Shown piece by piece: positions 18,756-27,923 of a DNA stretch of 64,000 nucleotides. The position numbers and the translations under genes are program-made. The notes under the pieces are model-generated. The model searched no databases and was not told the DNA's origin. It was given only the letters and a program-made list of their open reading frames with translations. This DNA is from Planococcus sp. ISL-110 (lineage in GTDB: Bacteria; Bacillota; Bacilli; Bacillales_A; Planococcaceae): NCBI RefSeq assembly GCF_018613575.1, contig NZ_JAGGPX010000005.1, positions 1 through 64,000 on the forward strand, read 5' to 3'. Every line of letters begins with the position of its first letter. The first letter of the stretch is position 1.

Positions 18756-19472
18756 ATGTCTGAAGAGATTACGGTATTGGTAGTGGATGACGAGGAACGG
18801 ATTCGGCGATTGCTGAAAATGTATCTGGAGCGCGAAGGCTACTTAGTAGAAGAAGCTGAAAATGGTGTCCAGGCATTGGAAATGGCAATGGAAAAAGATT
18901 ATCACTGCATCCTGCTGGATCTGATGATGCCTGAAAAAGATGGTGTAGAAGTGGCTACCGAATTGCGTGAAACCAAAATGACGCCAATCATCATGCTTAC
19001 CGCCAAGGGGGAAGAAGCCAATCGAGTCGAAGGCTTTGAATCCGGAGCGGATGATTATATCGTCAAGCCGTTTAGTCCAAGAGAAGTAGTGTTGCGTGTC
19101 AAAGCAATTTTGCGGCGTTCTTCGGCTTATTCTCCAGTCTCCAATTCAACCGTCTCGAAAGACCTGGTTGTTTTTCCACATCTGACTATAGACCATGATG
19201 CTCATCGTGTAACTGCTGATGGCGTGGAAGTGAATTTAACGCCAAAAGAATATGAATTACTGTACTTTTTAGCAAAAGCGCCAGATAAAGTTTTCGACCG
19301 TGAGCATTTGCTGAAAGAAGTTTGGCATTATGACTTTTTCGGTGATTTACGGACAGTCGATACGCACGTCAAGCGTTTGCGTGAAAAATTAAACCGCGTC
19401 TCGGAATCTGCAGCGAAGATGATTGTCACTGTATGGGGCGTAGGTTATAAATTTGAGGTCGGCAATGAATAG
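18756..19472 (+). CDS. resD: Response regulator ResD
   Basis: 238-aa OmpR/PhoB-class regulator. Receiver domain 1-120 contains the acidic pair DDEE, phospho-acceptor D55 (LLLDLMMP) and IVKPFSP lysine; the C-terminal winged helix is at about 145-235 (LTPKEYELLYFLA, VDTHVKRLREKL). In B. subtilis ResDE controls aerobic and anaerobic respiration genes including resABC, qcr, nitrate and fermentation genes. It overlaps resE by 8 nt. Confidence 0.94.
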   Translation: MSEEITVLVVDDEERIRRLLKMYLEREGYLVEEAENGVQALEMAMEKDYHCILLDLMMPEKDGVEVATELRETKMTPIIMLTAKGEEANRVEGFESGADDYIVKPFSPREVVLRVKAILRRSSAYSPVSNSTVSKDLVVFPHLTIDHDAHRVTADGVEVNLTPKEYELLYFLAKAPDKVFDREHLLKEVWHYDFFGDLRTVDTHVKRLREKLNRVSESAAKMIVTVWGVGYKFEVGNE

Positions 19473-21246
19473 AATATGGAATAGTGTCGTCGGGAAGCTT
19501 TGGATTACGATCCTGCTTCTCGTTTCTTTTGTCCTTTTTATTGTGACAGTTCTGCTTTTGGAGTTTCTTGGAAACTATCATAGCGAAACCGTGGAAGAAG
19601 CATTGAACAGCGAAGCGAATATGATCGCAAATATCTTCAACGACCATGCTGAAGTGGCAAGCTCGCTGGAGATCATCGAAGACGTCATTGGAACGGAAAC
19701 CAATGCGGTAATTGCCGAAGAACCTTATGACGGCAGGTATTATATCCATGATGGCTTAAATGGCTCTGAAACGCGCGAAAAAATATTAAATGAGCCGTCC
19801 TTTCAACAAGTATTCGAATCGGATGAGACAGTGATGAAGGAAATGCTCCTGCCCTCCTTGACAGAACCGAATCGGCTGGAATCTTACATTGTCCTGGCAA
19901 GTCCGCTGCAGACAAGGGAAGAGCAGCATGGCGTTGTATTTATCTACCAATCATTAGAAGTGATGGACCGTACCGCGGAGCGGACAACCAATATCGTATT
20001 CCTATCGGCATTTATCGCCCTTTTATTGACTACATTTTTTGCATTCTTTTTATCATCACGAATAACGTCGCCGCTCCGAAAAATGCGGGAAGGCGCATTT
20101 GAACTGGCCAAAGGCAATTTTGATACAAAAGTCAGAGCAACTTCCAATGACGAAATTGGGCAATTGGCTACTGCCTTTAATCAAATGGGCCGTCAATTAA
20201 AGCATCACGTTGAAGTGATCAATCAGGAAAAAGAACAATTATCAAGCATACTGACGTCAATGGCGGATACCGTCATCACCTTTAATCAGGATAAAACTAT
20301 TTTATTGAGCAATCCTCCAGCAGAGAAATTACTGCAGCAATGGGTCTTTAAGAATGGTTCTACTGAAGCCCAGCCGCTGCCTGCAGAAATGCTTCATATG
20401 CTTGACCATGTACTGAGTTTTGAAGAAGAAATCGAAGAGGAACTGGAAATTGAAGGTGCTTATTATGCCATTAATTTCAGCCCTTTATACAGTGGGGAAT
20501 CCATTCGGGGAGCGGTCGCTGTCTTGCACAATATGACCGAGCAGCATCGTCTGGAAAAATTGAGGGAAGACTTTATCGCCAATGTTTCGCACGAATTGCG
20601 GACCCCGATTGCGATGCTTCAAGGCTACAGCGAAGCAATCTTGGATGATGTTGGTGCAACGGAAGAAGAGCGCCGTGAAATGACGAAAATTATCTATGAG
20701 GAATCACAGCGGATGGGCCGGCTGGTCACGGATTTATTGAATCTGGCACGGATGGAATCTGGCCATATGCGAATCTACAAGGAAATTGTCCAGTTGAACA
20801 GTGCCATTGAGCGCATGACCCTCAAGTTTTCGCAAATTGCCAAAGAAAGTGGCGTTCAATTGTCGTTCGAAACGACAATTGATGATTGGGCGGCCAGTGA
20901 AATTGACCAAGATCGGATAGAACAGGTCATGACTAATCTGATAGATAACGCAATTCGGCATACGCCTGGAGAAGGGCAAGTGGTGGTCCGTGTCGAACAA
21001 CAACAGGAGTACGCAAAAATTTCAATCAACGATAACGGAGTGGGAATCTCAGAAAAAGACCTGGAATTTGTCTTTGAGCGGTTCTATAAAGCAGATAAGG
21101 CCAGAACGCTCGGCAAAGGTGGGACAGGCCTTGGCCTGGCGATCGCCAGCAATATCATCAAAGCGCATGAAGGTGAAATTTATGCGGAAAGTACTGTGGG
21201 GCAAGGGACTTCGTTCGTCTTTTTGCTGCCCTTAAAGAAGATGTAA
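19465..21246 (+). CDS. resE: Sensor histidine kinase ResE
   Basis: 593-aa redox-sensing kinase partner of ResD. Domains in order: membrane span (about 10-32), extracytoplasmic segment, second span (about 170-190), HAMP, PAS (about 260-355), HisKA with H376 in NVSHELRTP, and ATPase with NLIDNAIRHTP, DNGVGI and GKGGTGLGLAI. ATG 19465 after GAGGTC is preferred to ATG 19453. The first 8 nt overlap resD. Confidence 0.94.
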   Translation: MNRIWNSVVGKLWITILLLVSFVLFIVTVLLLEFLGNYHSETVEEALNSEANMIANIFNDHAEVASSLEIIEDVIGTETNAVIAEEPYDGRYYIHDGLNGSETREKILNEPSFQQVFESDETVMKEMLLPSLTEPNRLESYIVLASPLQTREEQHGVVFIYQSLEVMDRTAERTTNIVFLSAFIALLLTTFFAFFLSSRITSPLRKMREGAFELAKGNFDTKVRATSNDEIGQLATAFNQMGRQLKHHVEVINQEKEQLSSILTSMADTVITFNQDKTILLSNPPAEKLLQQWVFKNGSTEAQPLPAEMLHMLDHVLSFEEEIEEELEIEGAYYAINFSPLYSGESIRGAVAVLHNMTEQHRLEKLREDFIANVSHELRTPIAMLQGYSEAILDDVGATEEERREMTKIIYEESQRMGRLVTDLLNLARMESGHMRIYKEIVQLNSAIERMTLKFSQIAKESGVQLSFETTIDDWAASEIDQDRIEQVMTNLIDNAIRHTPGEGQVVVRVEQQQEYAKISINDNGVGISEKDLEFVFERFYKADKARTLGKGGTGLGLAIASNIIKAHEGEIYAESTVGQGTSFVFLLPLKKM

Positions 21247-21292
21247 CTTTCCAAAGACAAAGACGACTAATCCTAAGAACGGGGGGAGTATA

Positions 21293-21826
21293 TTGAATGA
21301 CTCCGTTTTCCATCGGCTGTACGAAGAATATCATCAGGATGTTTTTCAGTTTTTAATTTATCTGGTTAAAAACAGGCATTTGTCGGAAGATTTGATGCAT
21401 GAAGTGTATATTCGTGCTTTTCGGGCTTATGACCGTTTTGAAGGGAAAAGCTCTGAAAAGACATGGCTTTTTTCGATTGCCAAAAACGTGGCAATCGATC
21501 ATTTTCGAAAAACAGCAGTACGCAAAAAGCATTCGATGGAATATTTTGATTGGGAAACACAGCAATTGGTTTCGTCTGAGCGGATTCCTGAAGAAGTTTC
21601 ATTATTGAATGAAGATAAAGTTCTTTTGTACAAGACTTTAGATACCTGCACAGGAGACCAAAAAATGGTTATCATCATGCGGTTTTTTCAAGACTTGTCG
21701 ATAGCGGAAACCGCAGATGTTCTGGGCTGGACAGAAGGAAAAGTGAAAACGACTCAACACCGAGCAATCAAAGCTTTGCGCGAAAAATTAATAGCGAAGG
21801 AAGGGGGAGATGAAAATGCCAAATGA
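21293..21826 (+). CDS. sigX: ECF sigma factor SigX
   Basis: 177-aa extracytoplasmic-function sigma factor with region 2 (YHQDVFQFLIYLVKN, KTWLFSIAKNVAIDHFRK) and region 4 (CTGDQKMVIIMRF, WTEGKVKTTQHRAIKAL). The position after resE and before an anti-sigma gene matches B. subtilis sigX, which directs cell-surface charge and antimicrobial-peptide resistance genes. The start codon is TTG 21293 after GGGGGGAG; the ATG at 21297 is out of frame. Confidence 0.92.
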   Translation: MNDSVFHRLYEEYHQDVFQFLIYLVKNRHLSEDLMHEVYIRAFRAYDRFEGKSSEKTWLFSIAKNVAIDHFRKTAVRKKHSMEYFDWETQQLVSSERIPEEVSLLNEDKVLLYKTLDTCTGDQKMVIIMRFFQDLSIAETADVLGWTEGKVKTTQHRAIKALREKLIAKEGGDENAK

Positions 21827-23009
21827 CAAATGGACCGATGAATCCATCGAAGATTTGTTAAAAGGTTTCCCCGCAATCAAAGATAACCGGACAAAAGAAG
21901 AAGTCTACAGTCGGCTGGCCCAAAAACAGCAGGTTCAAAAACGGCCGAAAAAGTGGCTGCCATTGCTGGTGGCCGCGTTGGCATTTATTACAGTCGGTAT
22001 ATTGGTTGCCTCGATCATCAGCCAAAATGGCATTGATACCGCTCAAAACAAGCAAGGTTCAAGTGGAGAATCAGCGACAACAACTGATGATCAGGCGCAG
22101 GAAGAAGCGGCAGGCTTGCCTGAGGCTGAAGAATCCGCATCTGAAGAGACGGGCCAGTTCTCGACAGCACAGGTTGAAGGGCCAGTTCGGACAGCGGTTT
22201 ATGAAGAGACTATCGGTGATCAGACATTGATGACCATCGGATTGACCGAAAATGCCTTTGTGGTCCCCGTCTCTTTCCTGATCCCCTATCAGCAGGTGGC
22301 AGTTGCATTTGGAGATGAAACTCCATCATCACTCGATCTCTATCAGGAGTATGCTGACAAGATTGACGAAACGCAACTCGGTTTTGATGAGTACCATCCG
22401 TATATTGGAACTTTGGAGAAAACGGCGGGAGGGATTCGCCACCTGTTGCCACAGGATCACCAATACGACCTGGCTTCTGCCAGTGTCGGAGTTTATTTCA
22501 ATACTCTGTCAGAGACATTTTCTGATGCGCCAAAAATTGAAGTGGTCAATGAAGGTGGTTCAGCTGCGGAGTTTTCTGAAATCGGTCCTGTAGAACCTAT
22601 TGTTCCAATGCAGGAAAACATCGCCTACTATTCCTTTGAATCTTCAAATGGTAAGGTTTACCTTGTACCCGGATACGATATGCCATTCGCTGAAGTGAGC
22701 GAGGCAATTGGAGCACTTACAGAAAGCCCGAACGATTTTTACGGGGCGACCGTACCGCAAAATGTAGAGATCCAAGTGTCAGAGGCGGAGGACCTTGTCC
22801 AGGTTGAATTTCAGGATTCTTTGGACTTGAATTCACTGGATCCTCTGGAAGCTGTTCGAATGCTTGAAAGCTTTGCGTTAACCGCTGATGCATTCGGGAA
22901 AAGCATAGAAGTGGAAGGGGTGCAGCCGAAAACCTGGAATGGATTCGACTTCAGCCAGCCACTGCCAATTCCAGTGGCACCTAATCTGCTGGAATGGCCA
23001 ATACAGTAA
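21816..23009 (+). CDS. rsiX: Anti-sigma-X factor RsiX
   Basis: 397-aa single-pass membrane protein. The cytoplasmic N-terminus (about 45 residues) should bind SigX; one membrane span follows (WLPLLVAALAFITVGILVA, about 45-65), then an acidic, Ser/Glu-rich linker and a large extracytoplasmic domain. ATG 21816 is 6 nt after GGGGGAG, which the alternative ATG 21810 abuts. It overlaps sigX by 11 nt, so sigma and anti-sigma are translationally coupled. Sequence similarity is recognised mainly through context. Confidence 0.85.
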   Translation: MPNDKWTDESIEDLLKGFPAIKDNRTKEEVYSRLAQKQQVQKRPKKWLPLLVAALAFITVGILVASIISQNGIDTAQNKQGSSGESATTTDDQAQEEAAGLPEAEESASEETGQFSTAQVEGPVRTAVYEETIGDQTLMTIGLTENAFVVPVSFLIPYQQVAVAFGDETPSSLDLYQEYADKIDETQLGFDEYHPYIGTLEKTAGGIRHLLPQDHQYDLASASVGVYFNTLSETFSDAPKIEVVNEGGSAAEFSEIGPVEPIVPMQENIAYYSFESSNGKVYLVPGYDMPFAEVSEAIGALTESPNDFYGATVPQNVEIQVSEAEDLVQVEFQDSLDLNSLDPLEAVRMLESFALTADAFGKSIEVEGVQPKTWNGFDFSQPLPIPVAPNLLEWPIQ

Positions 23010-23013
23010 GAAA

Positions 23014-23052
23014 GAAAGCGTTGTGAACAAATGTGTTTACAACGCTTTTTTT
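23014..23052 (+). terminator. Terminator of sigX-rsiX
   Basis: AAAGCGTTGT pairs with ACAACGCTTT around a loop containing a further GAAC/GTTT pairing, then a T-run. It separates the sigX operon from the FMN riboswitch transcript. Confidence 0.9.
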
Positions 23053-23085
23053 ATATAATAAGATTAGAGCATAACAAAATATCGA

Positions 23086-23216
23086 TTCATCTTCGGGGCA
23101 GGGTGCAAGTCCCTACCGGCGGTAATTGAACTCTGTTCATAAGCCCGCGAGCCGTAAAACGCAGGATTTGGTGAGACTCCAAAGCCGACAGTATAGTCTG
23201 GATGGGAGAAGATGAA
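23086..23216 (+). ncRNA. FMN riboswitch (RFN element)
   Basis: The closing stem TTCATCTTC (23086-23094) pairs with GAAGATGAA (23208-23216). Between them are the conserved core pieces GGGGCAGGGTGCAAGTCCC, TACCGGCGGTAAT, AGCCCGCGAGCC, GATTTGGTGAGACTCCAAAGC and CGACAGTATAGTCTGGATGG, in the standard RFN order. It senses flavin mononucleotide and lies before the riboflavin transporter ribU, with a terminator hairpin between, so it probably acts by transcription termination. Confidence 0.98.
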
Positions 23217-23273
23217 GGTGCGGACGTTTGTCGTTTACATGTAGACGGAACGCTTATTAAGTGTGCCTTTTCT

Positions 23274-23303
23274 CCCTTAAGTGTTTTTTGCTTAAGGGTT
23301 TTT
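23274..23303 (+). terminator. Riboswitch-controlled terminator before ribU
   Basis: CCCTTAAG and CTTAAGGG pair across a 9-nt loop, followed by five T, 57 nt after the FMN aptamer and 60 nt before the ribU start. This is the expected expression platform. Confidence 0.88.
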
Positions 23304-23362
23304 ACATGGAAATGCAGGGTCTAAGCCTTTCTTCTGGTGAATCACGACAAGGAGAGAGGAAT

Positions 23363-23944
23363 ATGAAGAACAAGAAGTTGCAAAAAATGATCGTTATTGG
23401 AATGTTGAGCAGCATTTCGTTTATTTTAATGCTTTTCAACTTTCCACTACCCGCTTTACCTGCTTTTTTGAAAGTGGATTTCAGTGATGTGCCTGCGCTG
23501 ATCGCAGCCGTTACAATGGGTCCGGTAGCAGGGATTTTAGTGGCATTTTTCAAGAACGTATTGGATTGGCTTTTTGCAGGAAGTCCTACAGGGGTTCCGG
23601 TTGGCCATATGGCGAATTTTGTGACGAGCCTGCTATTCATCTTGCCGGTATATTTCATCTACCACAAAATAGCAACTAAAAAGGGAATGGCCTTCGGCTT
23701 GGCTGCTGGTACATTTTCCATGGCAATCGGCATGAGTATTTTAAATTACTTTGTTTTCCTGCCGATGTACAGTTATTTCCTCAACATGCCAGCTGAAACA
23801 GGCAGTGTGTTGTTCGGCACCATCGTTCTGGGAATCTTACCGTTTAACTTAATCAAAGGACTGCTCTTGACTGCGGTCGTCTTGCTGATGTTCAGCAGCA
23901 TGCACACGTGGATTGAAAAGCAGCGTTCCTATTATTTATCATAG
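23363..23944 (+). CDS. ribU: Riboflavin ECF transporter S component RibU (FmnP)
   Basis: 193-aa membrane protein with five or six hydrophobic helices that binds riboflavin and works with the shared ECF energy-coupling module, which is not in this window. The segment LKVDFSDVPALIAAVTMGPVAG is typical of the family. The ATG at 23363 follows GGAGAGAGG; the longer frame from 23261 would translate the terminator region. Control by the FMN riboswitch supports the substrate. Riboflavin synthesis genes are not in the window. Confidence 0.94.
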   Translation: MKNKKLQKMIVIGMLSSISFILMLFNFPLPALPAFLKVDFSDVPALIAAVTMGPVAGILVAFFKNVLDWLFAGSPTGVPVGHMANFVTSLLFILPVYFIYHKIATKKGMAFGLAAGTFSMAIGMSILNYFVFLPMYSYFLNMPAETGSVLFGTIVLGILPFNLIKGLLLTAVVLLMFSSMHTWIEKQRSYYLS

Positions 23945-23949
23945 ATAGA

Positions 23950-24062
23950 AAAGCGTAAGCGCCCGTGTAGCTCTGCCGGGCATAAGTCAGACCAGTAGAG
24001 TGGCGCTCTTTGCCACGGCGCTGGGTTGGCTTATGACCCAAAGAGCTGGGCGCTGGAGTCTG
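23950..24062 (-). repeat. Palindromic repeat type A copy between ribU and fer
   Basis: The palindrome 23958-24054 is an inverted-orientation relative of the 126-bp units. Read on the minus strand, its stems are AGCGCCC/GGGCGCT, AGCTCT/AGAGCT, CATAAG/CTTATG, CCAG/CTGG and GTGGC/GCCAC. The second and last stems differ from the array at paired positions, so pairing is kept. The TTGTCCAGACTC linker is also retained. Confidence 0.85.
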
Positions 24063-24091
24063 GACAACAAGAAAAACATAACACTTTACAT

Positions 24092-24138
24092 CAAAATAAA
24101 AAAAGAGGCGTTCGGCAGTTTAACACTGCTGAACGCCT
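24092..24138 (-). terminator. Terminator of fer
   Basis: AGGCGTTCGGCAGT (24106-24119) pairs with ACTGCTGAACGCCT (24125-24138) with one mismatch. On the minus strand the stem is followed by a T-rich tract, as expected for fer. Confidence 0.88.
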
Positions 24139-24150
24139 TTTCTATTTGGA

Positions 24151-24438
<288 letters not shown>

Positions 24439-24508
24439 TTATGCTATCGTATTTATTCTAAAGGTGTTTGAGCAGTTTTTCAACCCAAAACCGCTAGGGG
24501 GCGCAAGC

Positions 24509-25534
24509 TTGTTATTTTCCGAACTCATTCTGGTTATCATGAAAGCCGTTAATCGACAGCGGACTATCTCTTCTCCTTATCATTTGATCAAAGGAAAGAA
24601 GTCTGGACAAACTATACAGGATATCGGCTATTTTGGCCTGTATCCTTATTTTGGCGTGCTGCCAAAATTGGATAAGAAAGCCTACGACCAAGCGGTTCAA
24701 CGCTTATTTTCAGAAGGCTATCTACTGGTCAATGAACAGGTGGTCGACCTGTCTCAAAAAGCCTTGGAGTCAGACATTGCCGCTTCACCGCTGAACGGCT
24801 GGAAATACCGGGGCAAAGAGAATCTTTTTTTCAACCGCTTGTCACTAATTGTTCAAACTTTTTCCCATACCAGCCAGCAAATAAAAATCTTTGATCCCAT
24901 TGTCAGCAACGAAGACGTACAGAGTTGGGTGAAAAAATACCTGAAACGGATAGGGTTTCGTGATTTGGCGGTAGCGCGAGCGTTTAAAGAAGAACTTTTA
25001 ATTACATTAACCGAAACGGAGATTTCTGAAACACACAAAATGATTGTCATGGAACGGTTGACGGGATCTGGGTTGAGCGGATTAACATGGCGGCAGATTG
25101 CAGATTCAAAAAACTTATCCCTACTGGATGTTCAATTGATGGCTGTAGAAGCTTTGCATGGCTGGATGGCAGCCATCGAGCGGTCCAAACCGCCGCTCTT
25201 GATCGGCCTGATGGATGGCATCATTCAGCAGTCCTCCTTGACAGAAACTGCACAGCGCACAGAAAAACTTTTCGGCCAGGGATTTTCACTGGAACAGATT
25301 GCTTCGCTGCGCCAGTTAAAGACCAGCACCATCGAGGATCATTTTGTGGAACTGGCAATGAACGATCCGCATTTCAACTATATGCCGTTTATAAATCCAA
25401 CCTTGTACAAGGCAATCATTGCTGAAGGCCGGCGGCAGGAAACAAAGAGGTTGCGAGAAATCAAAGAGCATCTGCCAGAAGCCAGTTATTTTCAAATTCG
25501 TCTGGCTCTTGCAATCAGGGGGAAACAAGGATGA
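24509..25534 (+). CDS. ypbB: YpbB, RQC-like helix-turn-helix protein
   Basis: 341-aa protein always found beside recS in Bacillales. The C-terminal part (about 255-335: GFSLEQIASLRQLKTSTIEDHFVEL) resembles the HTH_40/RQC-type DNA-binding domain that is found fused to larger RecQ helicases. A plausible start is TTG 24509, 6 nt after AGGGGGC, giving a size close to B. subtilis YpbB; the frame is open upstream to 24377. Coupling to recS by an ATGA overlap suggests the two act as one complex. Function is not established. Confidence 0.82.
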   Translation: MLFSELILVIMKAVNRQRTISSPYHLIKGKKSGQTIQDIGYFGLYPYFGVLPKLDKKAYDQAVQRLFSEGYLLVNEQVVDLSQKALESDIAASPLNGWKYRGKENLFFNRLSLIVQTFSHTSQQIKIFDPIVSNEDVQSWVKKYLKRIGFRDLAVARAFKEELLITLTETEISETHKMIVMERLTGSGLSGLTWRQIADSKNLSLLDVQLMAVEALHGWMAAIERSKPPLLIGLMDGIIQQSSLTETAQRTEKLFGQGFSLEQIASLRQLKTSTIEDHFVELAMNDPHFNYMPFINPTLYKAIIAEGRRQETKRLREIKEHLPEASYFQIRLALAIRGKQG

Positions 25535-26958
25535 ATCTAGAAAAATTGCTACAGTCCACGTATGGATTTTCTTCGTTCCGCCCAGGGCAGCGGGAGATCA
25601 TCGAGCGGGTATTGGCCGGTGAAGATGTCATTGCGCTGCTGCCGACAGGAATGGGGAAATCAATCTGCTATCAGCTGCCAGCGAAAGTTCTGCCGGATAG
25701 TGTCTTGATAGTTTCCCCGCTGCTGTCGTTGATGCAGGACCAAGTGGCCCAATTGAAAAAGATGGGTGAGAAATCGGTAGTCGCCATTAACTCATTTTTA
25801 AAGCCGGAAGACAAAGAAAAAATTTGGAACACGCTCAGTTCCTATAAGTTTATTTTTATTTCGCCGGAAATGCTTGTCCAGCCCTTCGTCAAACGAAAGT
25901 TGGGGCAGATACGGATATCTTTGCTGGTGGCTGATGAAGCCCACTGCATTTCTCAATGGGGATTTGATTTCAGGCCGGATTATCTGCGGATTTCTGAAAT
26001 CCTGCCTGCCTTGAACTTCCCGCAGGTGTTGGCGTTGACTGCCACGGCAACCGATAAGGTCACGGAAGAAATAAAAAAATACCTAGGGCTGAAAGAACCT
26101 TATGTTTACACGCATCCGATGGATCGCAAAAACATTGTCTATGATATAAAGAAGTTTGAGGACGGCCGGGATAAAGTTGAGTTTATAAAAGAATTTGTTC
26201 GAAAATTCAATGGTCCTGGAATTATTTATGCAGGTACCAGAAAAAAGTCCCAGGAACTCTCTGTGCTATTAACGGAGCAAGGGATTTCGGCAGCATTTTA
26301 TCATGGTGGAATGGAACATCAGGACCGTATTTTTGTCCAGCAGCAATTTCAAAACGGTGAGCTACAATGGATCTGTTCAACAAACGCTTTTGGCATGGGT
26401 GTCCATATTCCAAATATCCGCCACGTCATCCACTTCCAGCTTCCGACTTCCATTGAAGGCTATGTCCAGGAAGTGGGGAGAGCCGGCCGGGATGGCCAGC
26501 CGTCTTTAGCTACGCTGCTGTATGCACAAGGGGATGAAGTGCTGCTTGAAAGCTTGGTGATGGACGATTTGCCGAACGAGCACGAAATCAAAGCTGTGAA
26601 CCGCCATGGTGTTGGTGCAACGCATCTCATTGACCAGGGAATCGTCCGGGAGACCGCGTTCAGGGTAATTTCCTACTGGATGACCCAATTGCCTATTGAA
26701 GGCGTCATCAGCCAGATAGAGCTTTTGAGGAGCGGCAAAAGACTGCAAGTATCAAAAATCCGTGAATTGATCGGGCTCGAAGGCTGTTTGCGCAGCTATA
26801 TTATCCAGTGCTTCGATCAGCAGCTCAATGACAAGCCAGACAATTGCTGTGCTAACGATAGGATCAATTATGATGTCTTTGAAGCTTTTTCATATTCCAA
26901 AGAAAAGCAGTTTTCCCTTGAATGGCAGGACCGCTTAGGTGCAATATTACCTATATAA
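25531..26958 (+). CDS. recS: RecQ-family ATP-dependent DNA helicase RecS
   Basis: 475-aa superfamily-2 helicase. Walker A LPTGMGKS (38-44), DEAH box 135-138 (VADEAHCISQWG), SAT-like LTATAT and motif VI EVGRAGRDGQ are intact. A cysteine group near the C-terminus (CLRSYIIQCF, NCC) resembles the RecQ zinc site. It is shorter than RecQ (YocI-type) because it lacks the full RQC and HRDC domains; the neighbouring YpbB may supply the RQC-like part. Confidence 0.92.
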   Translation: MNLEKLLQSTYGFSSFRPGQREIIERVLAGEDVIALLPTGMGKSICYQLPAKVLPDSVLIVSPLLSLMQDQVAQLKKMGEKSVVAINSFLKPEDKEKIWNTLSSYKFIFISPEMLVQPFVKRKLGQIRISLLVADEAHCISQWGFDFRPDYLRISEILPALNFPQVLALTATATDKVTEEIKKYLGLKEPYVYTHPMDRKNIVYDIKKFEDGRDKVEFIKEFVRKFNGPGIIYAGTRKKSQELSVLLTEQGISAAFYHGGMEHQDRIFVQQQFQNGELQWICSTNAFGMGVHIPNIRHVIHFQLPTSIEGYVQEVGRAGRDGQPSLATLLYAQGDEVLLESLVMDDLPNEHEIKAVNRHGVGATHLIDQGIVRETAFRVISYWMTQLPIEGVISQIELLRSGKRLQVSKIRELIGLEGCLRSYIIQCFDQQLNDKPDNCCANDRINYDVFEAFSYSKEKQFSLEWQDRLGAILPI

Positions 26959-26962
26959 GAAT

Positions 26963-26996
26963 CTCATTAACTGTCATTTACAAATGAGCCTTTTTT
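26963..26996 (+). terminator. Possible weak terminator of recS
   Basis: CTCATT and AATGAG form a short stem around a 14-nt loop, followed by CC and six T. An alternative inner pairing (CATTT/AAATG) competes with it. Confidence 0.4.
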
Positions 26997-27037
26997 CGTC
27001 ATAATAGATATATTAGTACAGATAGGGGTAGTCATGT

Positions 27038-27853
27038 ATGGGTAATCATAGTTATCATGAGTCGATCGAGAAGAATCGACAAGAAATATCGGTGGATAAA
27101 AGTTCGGCGTTGTCCAGAGCAGCTCAGAGACAGGCACAAAAGCCTAAGTCTAAAAAAAGCAAAAGCCTCCTGATGCCTGCGTTATTTTTTATATTCATAT
27201 TAATACCGGTTTCTTTACTGATTTATGTAGCTTTTTTATTTGAACCCGATGATTCTTTGACAGCCAAACCCGCGGAAAACGAAGTGAGTTTCGAGATGAA
27301 TTCCCAACCATCCACGACTTCAGTTGCTGCGGCCGATGAAGAAAAAGAACAGCAAGAACAACAAGCACTAGCAGAAAAAGACAAAGCAGCTGCAGAAAAA
27401 GAAGCGGCTGATGCAAAAGCAGCTGAAAAAGCGGACGCCGATGCTGCTAAGGCTGAAGCCGAAGCTAAAGCGGAAGCAGAGGCCAAAACAAAAGCCGATG
27501 CAGAAGCCAAAGCTGCAGCTGAAGCAGAGGCCAAAGCGAAAGCTGATGCAGAAGCTAAGGCTTCAGCTGAAGCAGAGGCCAAAGCGAAAGCTGATGCAGA
27601 AGCTAAGGCTTCAGCGGATGCCCAGGCCAAAAAAACAGCAGAAGCCAAAGCGAAAGCGGAAGCCAAGAAAAAAGAGGAAACACCAAGCACTTCCGGCAAA
27701 ACCTATGTCGTGAAATCCAGTGAAACGCTCTATCGCATCGCCGTCAATAATTACGGAGCAGCCGGAGCAGCAGCGGCGGTGGAAAAAATCAAACAGGCTA
27801 ATGGCTTGACTTCAAATAGCATCAGTCCTGGACAAACTTTGATTTTGCCATAG
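27038..27853 (+). CDS. ypbE: LysM-domain membrane protein (YpbE-like) with Ala/Lys/Glu repeat stalk
   Basis: 271-aa protein: basic cytoplasmic N-terminus, one membrane span (about 45-70), an extracellular alanine/lysine/glutamate-rich stalk (about 100-220) and a C-terminal LysM peptidoglycan-binding domain ([18 protein letters not shown] ... ISPGQTLIL). The stalk should form a long helix or coiled coil spanning the wall. It holds two exact 48-bp tandem repeats. Position after recS matches B. subtilis ypbE; ypbD is missing. Its role is unknown. Confidence 0.85.
   Translation: MGNHSYHESIEKNRQEISVDKSSALSRAAQRQAQKPKSKKSKSLLMPALFFIFILIPVSLLIYVAFLFEPDDSLTAKPAENEVSFEMNSQPSTTSVAAADEEKEQQEQQALAEKDKAAAEKEAADAKAAEKADADAAKAEAEAKAEAEAKTKADAEAKAAAEAEAKAKADAEAKASAEAEAKAKADAEAKASADAQAKKTAEAKAKAEAKKKEETPSTSGKTYVVKSSETLYRIAVNNYGAAGAAAAVEKIKQANGLTSNSISPGQTLILP
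27518..27613 (+). repeat. Exact 48-bp tandem duplication inside the LysM protein stalk
   Basis: Two identical 48-bp copies (27518-27565, 27566-27613) encode a 16-residue unit [16 protein letters not shown] twice. Less exact versions of the unit flank them. Perfect identity in a coding repeat suggests recent slippage and possible length variation between strains. Confidence 0.9.
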
Positions 27854-27923
27854 ATTGTTATGCTGATTAGCGGGTAAAGAAACAGGGAATATACATGAAA
27901 GATCAGAAAGTAGGGACGAACGG

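Noticed and set aside
27223-27699. 158-codon minus-strand frame rich in Ala and Ser
   Set aside because: It is the antisense shadow of the Ala/Lys/Glu repeat of the LysM protein; repeats in one strand create long open frames on the other.
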